Assembly (NCBI GenBank): GCA_001953115.1
Contig: LSSL01000100.1
Coordinates: forward strand, 1 to 60,511
DNA length: 60,511 bases
Source of the DNA: Smittium mucronatum
Taxonomy: Eukaryota; Kickxellomycota; Harpellomycetes; Harpellales; Legeriomycetaceae
Direction of reading: 5' to 3'
Shown here piece by piece: positions 58,925 through 60,511 of the stretch. Each line of letters starts with the position of its first letter. Within the stretch, counting starts at the first letter, position 1. Made by a program: the position numbers and the translations under genes. The notes beneath the pieces were generated by a model, which was not told where the DNA came from, did not search any database, and worked only from the letters and a program-made list of their open reading frames with translations.

Positions 58925-60511
58925 GCTAGATTTTTAATTTTACAGTTTATTAAGAAATAATTCTAGGAAAACGCTCCTGACCATACTAATTTACATTTAC
59001 AATTTGCAATCAAGAAAAATAATTCTAAAAAATTCTAAAAAAAAAAAAAGGGCGGTGTATTTATACTATACTCGTGATGGTACAACAACATCCCCTCTTT
59101 CTCCCCCTCAAAACTAATATAAGACTACTGATATTAGCGAAAATAGTGGGGATTCCGCACCGATTAGTCATTTTGCTCGCTCCGAGAAATCATCATATTT
59201 GATTGGAAGATTATAGAAATACCACCCATTTGTCAGAGATCAGGCGTCGGTAATGAGCACCAATGAATATATAGGTCCTGACATTTAGCCCCCCATTAGC
59301 CAGATATCTCTTTGGCCACTAAATCCTCTAAACCCTGATAGACAAACAATGGGGGCAGTCACATTTTCCAAAAACCCTCATTTTTTGTAAAAAATCAAAA
59401 AAAAATCAAAAATTATTTGAGCCCAATAGTGCGTATCCAGCAAATCCAGCTGCGAAAACTTTTTCCAATCATACGGAGTTTTTTTTTTCTGGACAGATAG
59501 ATACGAACAAATATTATTCGTGTTTTAATATATTCTATAAATTAGAATTGATTAAAAATGCCAAACAGGTCAATCAACAGACAAAGGGAGAGGATGGCGT
59601 GATCAACTAGTATTTCTGATATTTAAAATTTAAAGAAAAAATCACCTTATAAAGTGAAACTAATTAAAGCTAAGACAATCTCCTTCATTTTTTATATTAT
59701 TGTATTGAAAAAAATGTGATTGTGTGATACTTTGGTGTGGGTTTAGTGGTCTTTGATATAATGAGTACTACTATAGTTACTACTTATTGTATCCCCAACG
59801 ATGATTTTATTGTGATTATTAGAAAACGAATGTCTTTTTTTTTTTATTGCTTGAATATTTACATGAGTTACAAACTTTTAAAGCGAGAGGGGGCGTTCAA
59901 GCGTCAGATAACTGGTGGTATCTACCATTCCACAAAAGACAAAAATCAAAATTTGTAGCTAGAATCGATTTCATCGAGTTTAAGCGTGCATACTTATATC
60001 TAAACTATTACCTTTATATTACACAAAGTATTGATTAGTTGCGAGTGAAATTATGAATATATTTCACTATAGGGTATGTTTTAAACAAATGATATGTGCA
60101 TGATATGCATATTTTTATTTACTGGCTAGATTAGATTTTTGTTTATACTGTTTAAAAGTTTATTTCATATATTTCTGCCAGACGGGGCTCTGTAAGATCT
60201 ATGGTCACTCCTCTCATCATACGTTCTAACAATAAACGAAATTTTCATTTTGGCTACTTACCAGTTTTTTTAAGGTTAGTGGGACAAAATATACTCAATA
60301 TTTACCATTTACATTACACTTTGCAAATCCGCTTGAAACTAAACCAATTCTCCAAATCTAGATTTAAAGATTGAATAAAACATCCAAACAATTTTCCATA
60401 GAAAGCTAAAATCGCTAAATATGCTGACATTGAAAAGTTGGTGTTTATTCGCCCACAAATCCTACCACCATCTCCCTATCTCTGTTTTTTTTTTTTTTTT
60501 TTTTTTTTTTT
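58925..60511. other. J-protein 5' flank and AT-rich end of window
   Basis: ATTGG at 59202-59206 and CCAAT at 59260-59264 lie 280-340 bp upstream of the J-protein start. A C/T-rich run (59090-59112) lies between. No gene recognised in 59300-60511. The window ends in a T run of 26 bases (60486-60511). Confidence 0.45.

Noticed and set aside
1..60511. tRNA genes, rRNA and CRISPR arrays
   Set aside because: No B-box-like T-loop with matching acceptor arms, no rRNA core and no regularly spaced repeats were found; a covariance search was not possible.

Overview
The window looks like nuclear DNA of a fungus. Evidence: short spliceosomal introns with GT...AG ends and T-rich 3' ends; nuclear genes for mitochondrial ribosomal proteins; a GPI-anchored Ecm33/Sps2-type wall protein; an RRG7-type protein (largely a fungal family); an ER FKBP ending in KDEL; a class-2 mitochondrial dihydroorotate dehydrogenase. 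The DNA is very AT-rich and carries LINE and Mutator-like (MULE) relics. I would guess an early-diverging (zygomycete-grade) lineage, but that is inference. Host genes use TGA, TAA and TAG as stops.

Layout. 1-278: 3' end of mitochondrial bL35. 520-3464 (-): RCC1/RanGEF. 3465-26538: about 23 kb with no recognisable host gene, holding copy A of a 0.6-kb unknown repeat (10971-11586), a badly decayed LINE (about 13.3-17.7 kb), a MULE relic with a SWIM-type CxC...CxH motif (about 18.5-19.65 kb), low-complexity AT DNA and a 462-base assembly gap at 25983-26444. 26539-40956 is a gene cluster: dUTPase, mitochondrial uL23, RRG7-like nuclease-fold protein, TTI2 (nine exons, rebuilt here), NXT1/p15, KIN17, Ecm33-like, DAP1, FKBP2-like, DHODH. 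A 206-bp MITE-like element and copy B of the 0.6-kb repeat lie between DAP1 and FKBP. 41.8-50.95 kb is a second transposon block: two head-to-tail copies of the same LINE family and a second MULE relic. 52852-58924 is a second gene cluster: ARPC5, DPB4/POLE3-type histone-fold protein, AMPK beta, membrane J-protein. 58925-60511 has no recognised gene and ends in poly-T.

The genes are ordinary housekeeping functions and not a pathway or operon: nuclear transport (RCC1, NXT1), replication and repair (dUTPase, DPB4, KIN17), PIKK and energy signalling (TTI2, AMPK beta), mitochondria (bL35m, uL23m, RRG7, DHODH), ER folding and heme/sterol support (FKBP, DAP1), wall and actin (Ecm33, ARPC5). Exon joins were chosen by eye from GT/AG sites, and all multi-exon models keep reading phase throughout.

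Items most worth a second look: the 0.6-kb repeat pair of unknown nature; the MITE-like element with a perfect 8-bp target duplication; a class-2 DHODH with Cys where Ser is the expected catalytic base; the LINE-then-MULE order seen twice; and the gap flanked by the same 22-bp sequence on both sides.
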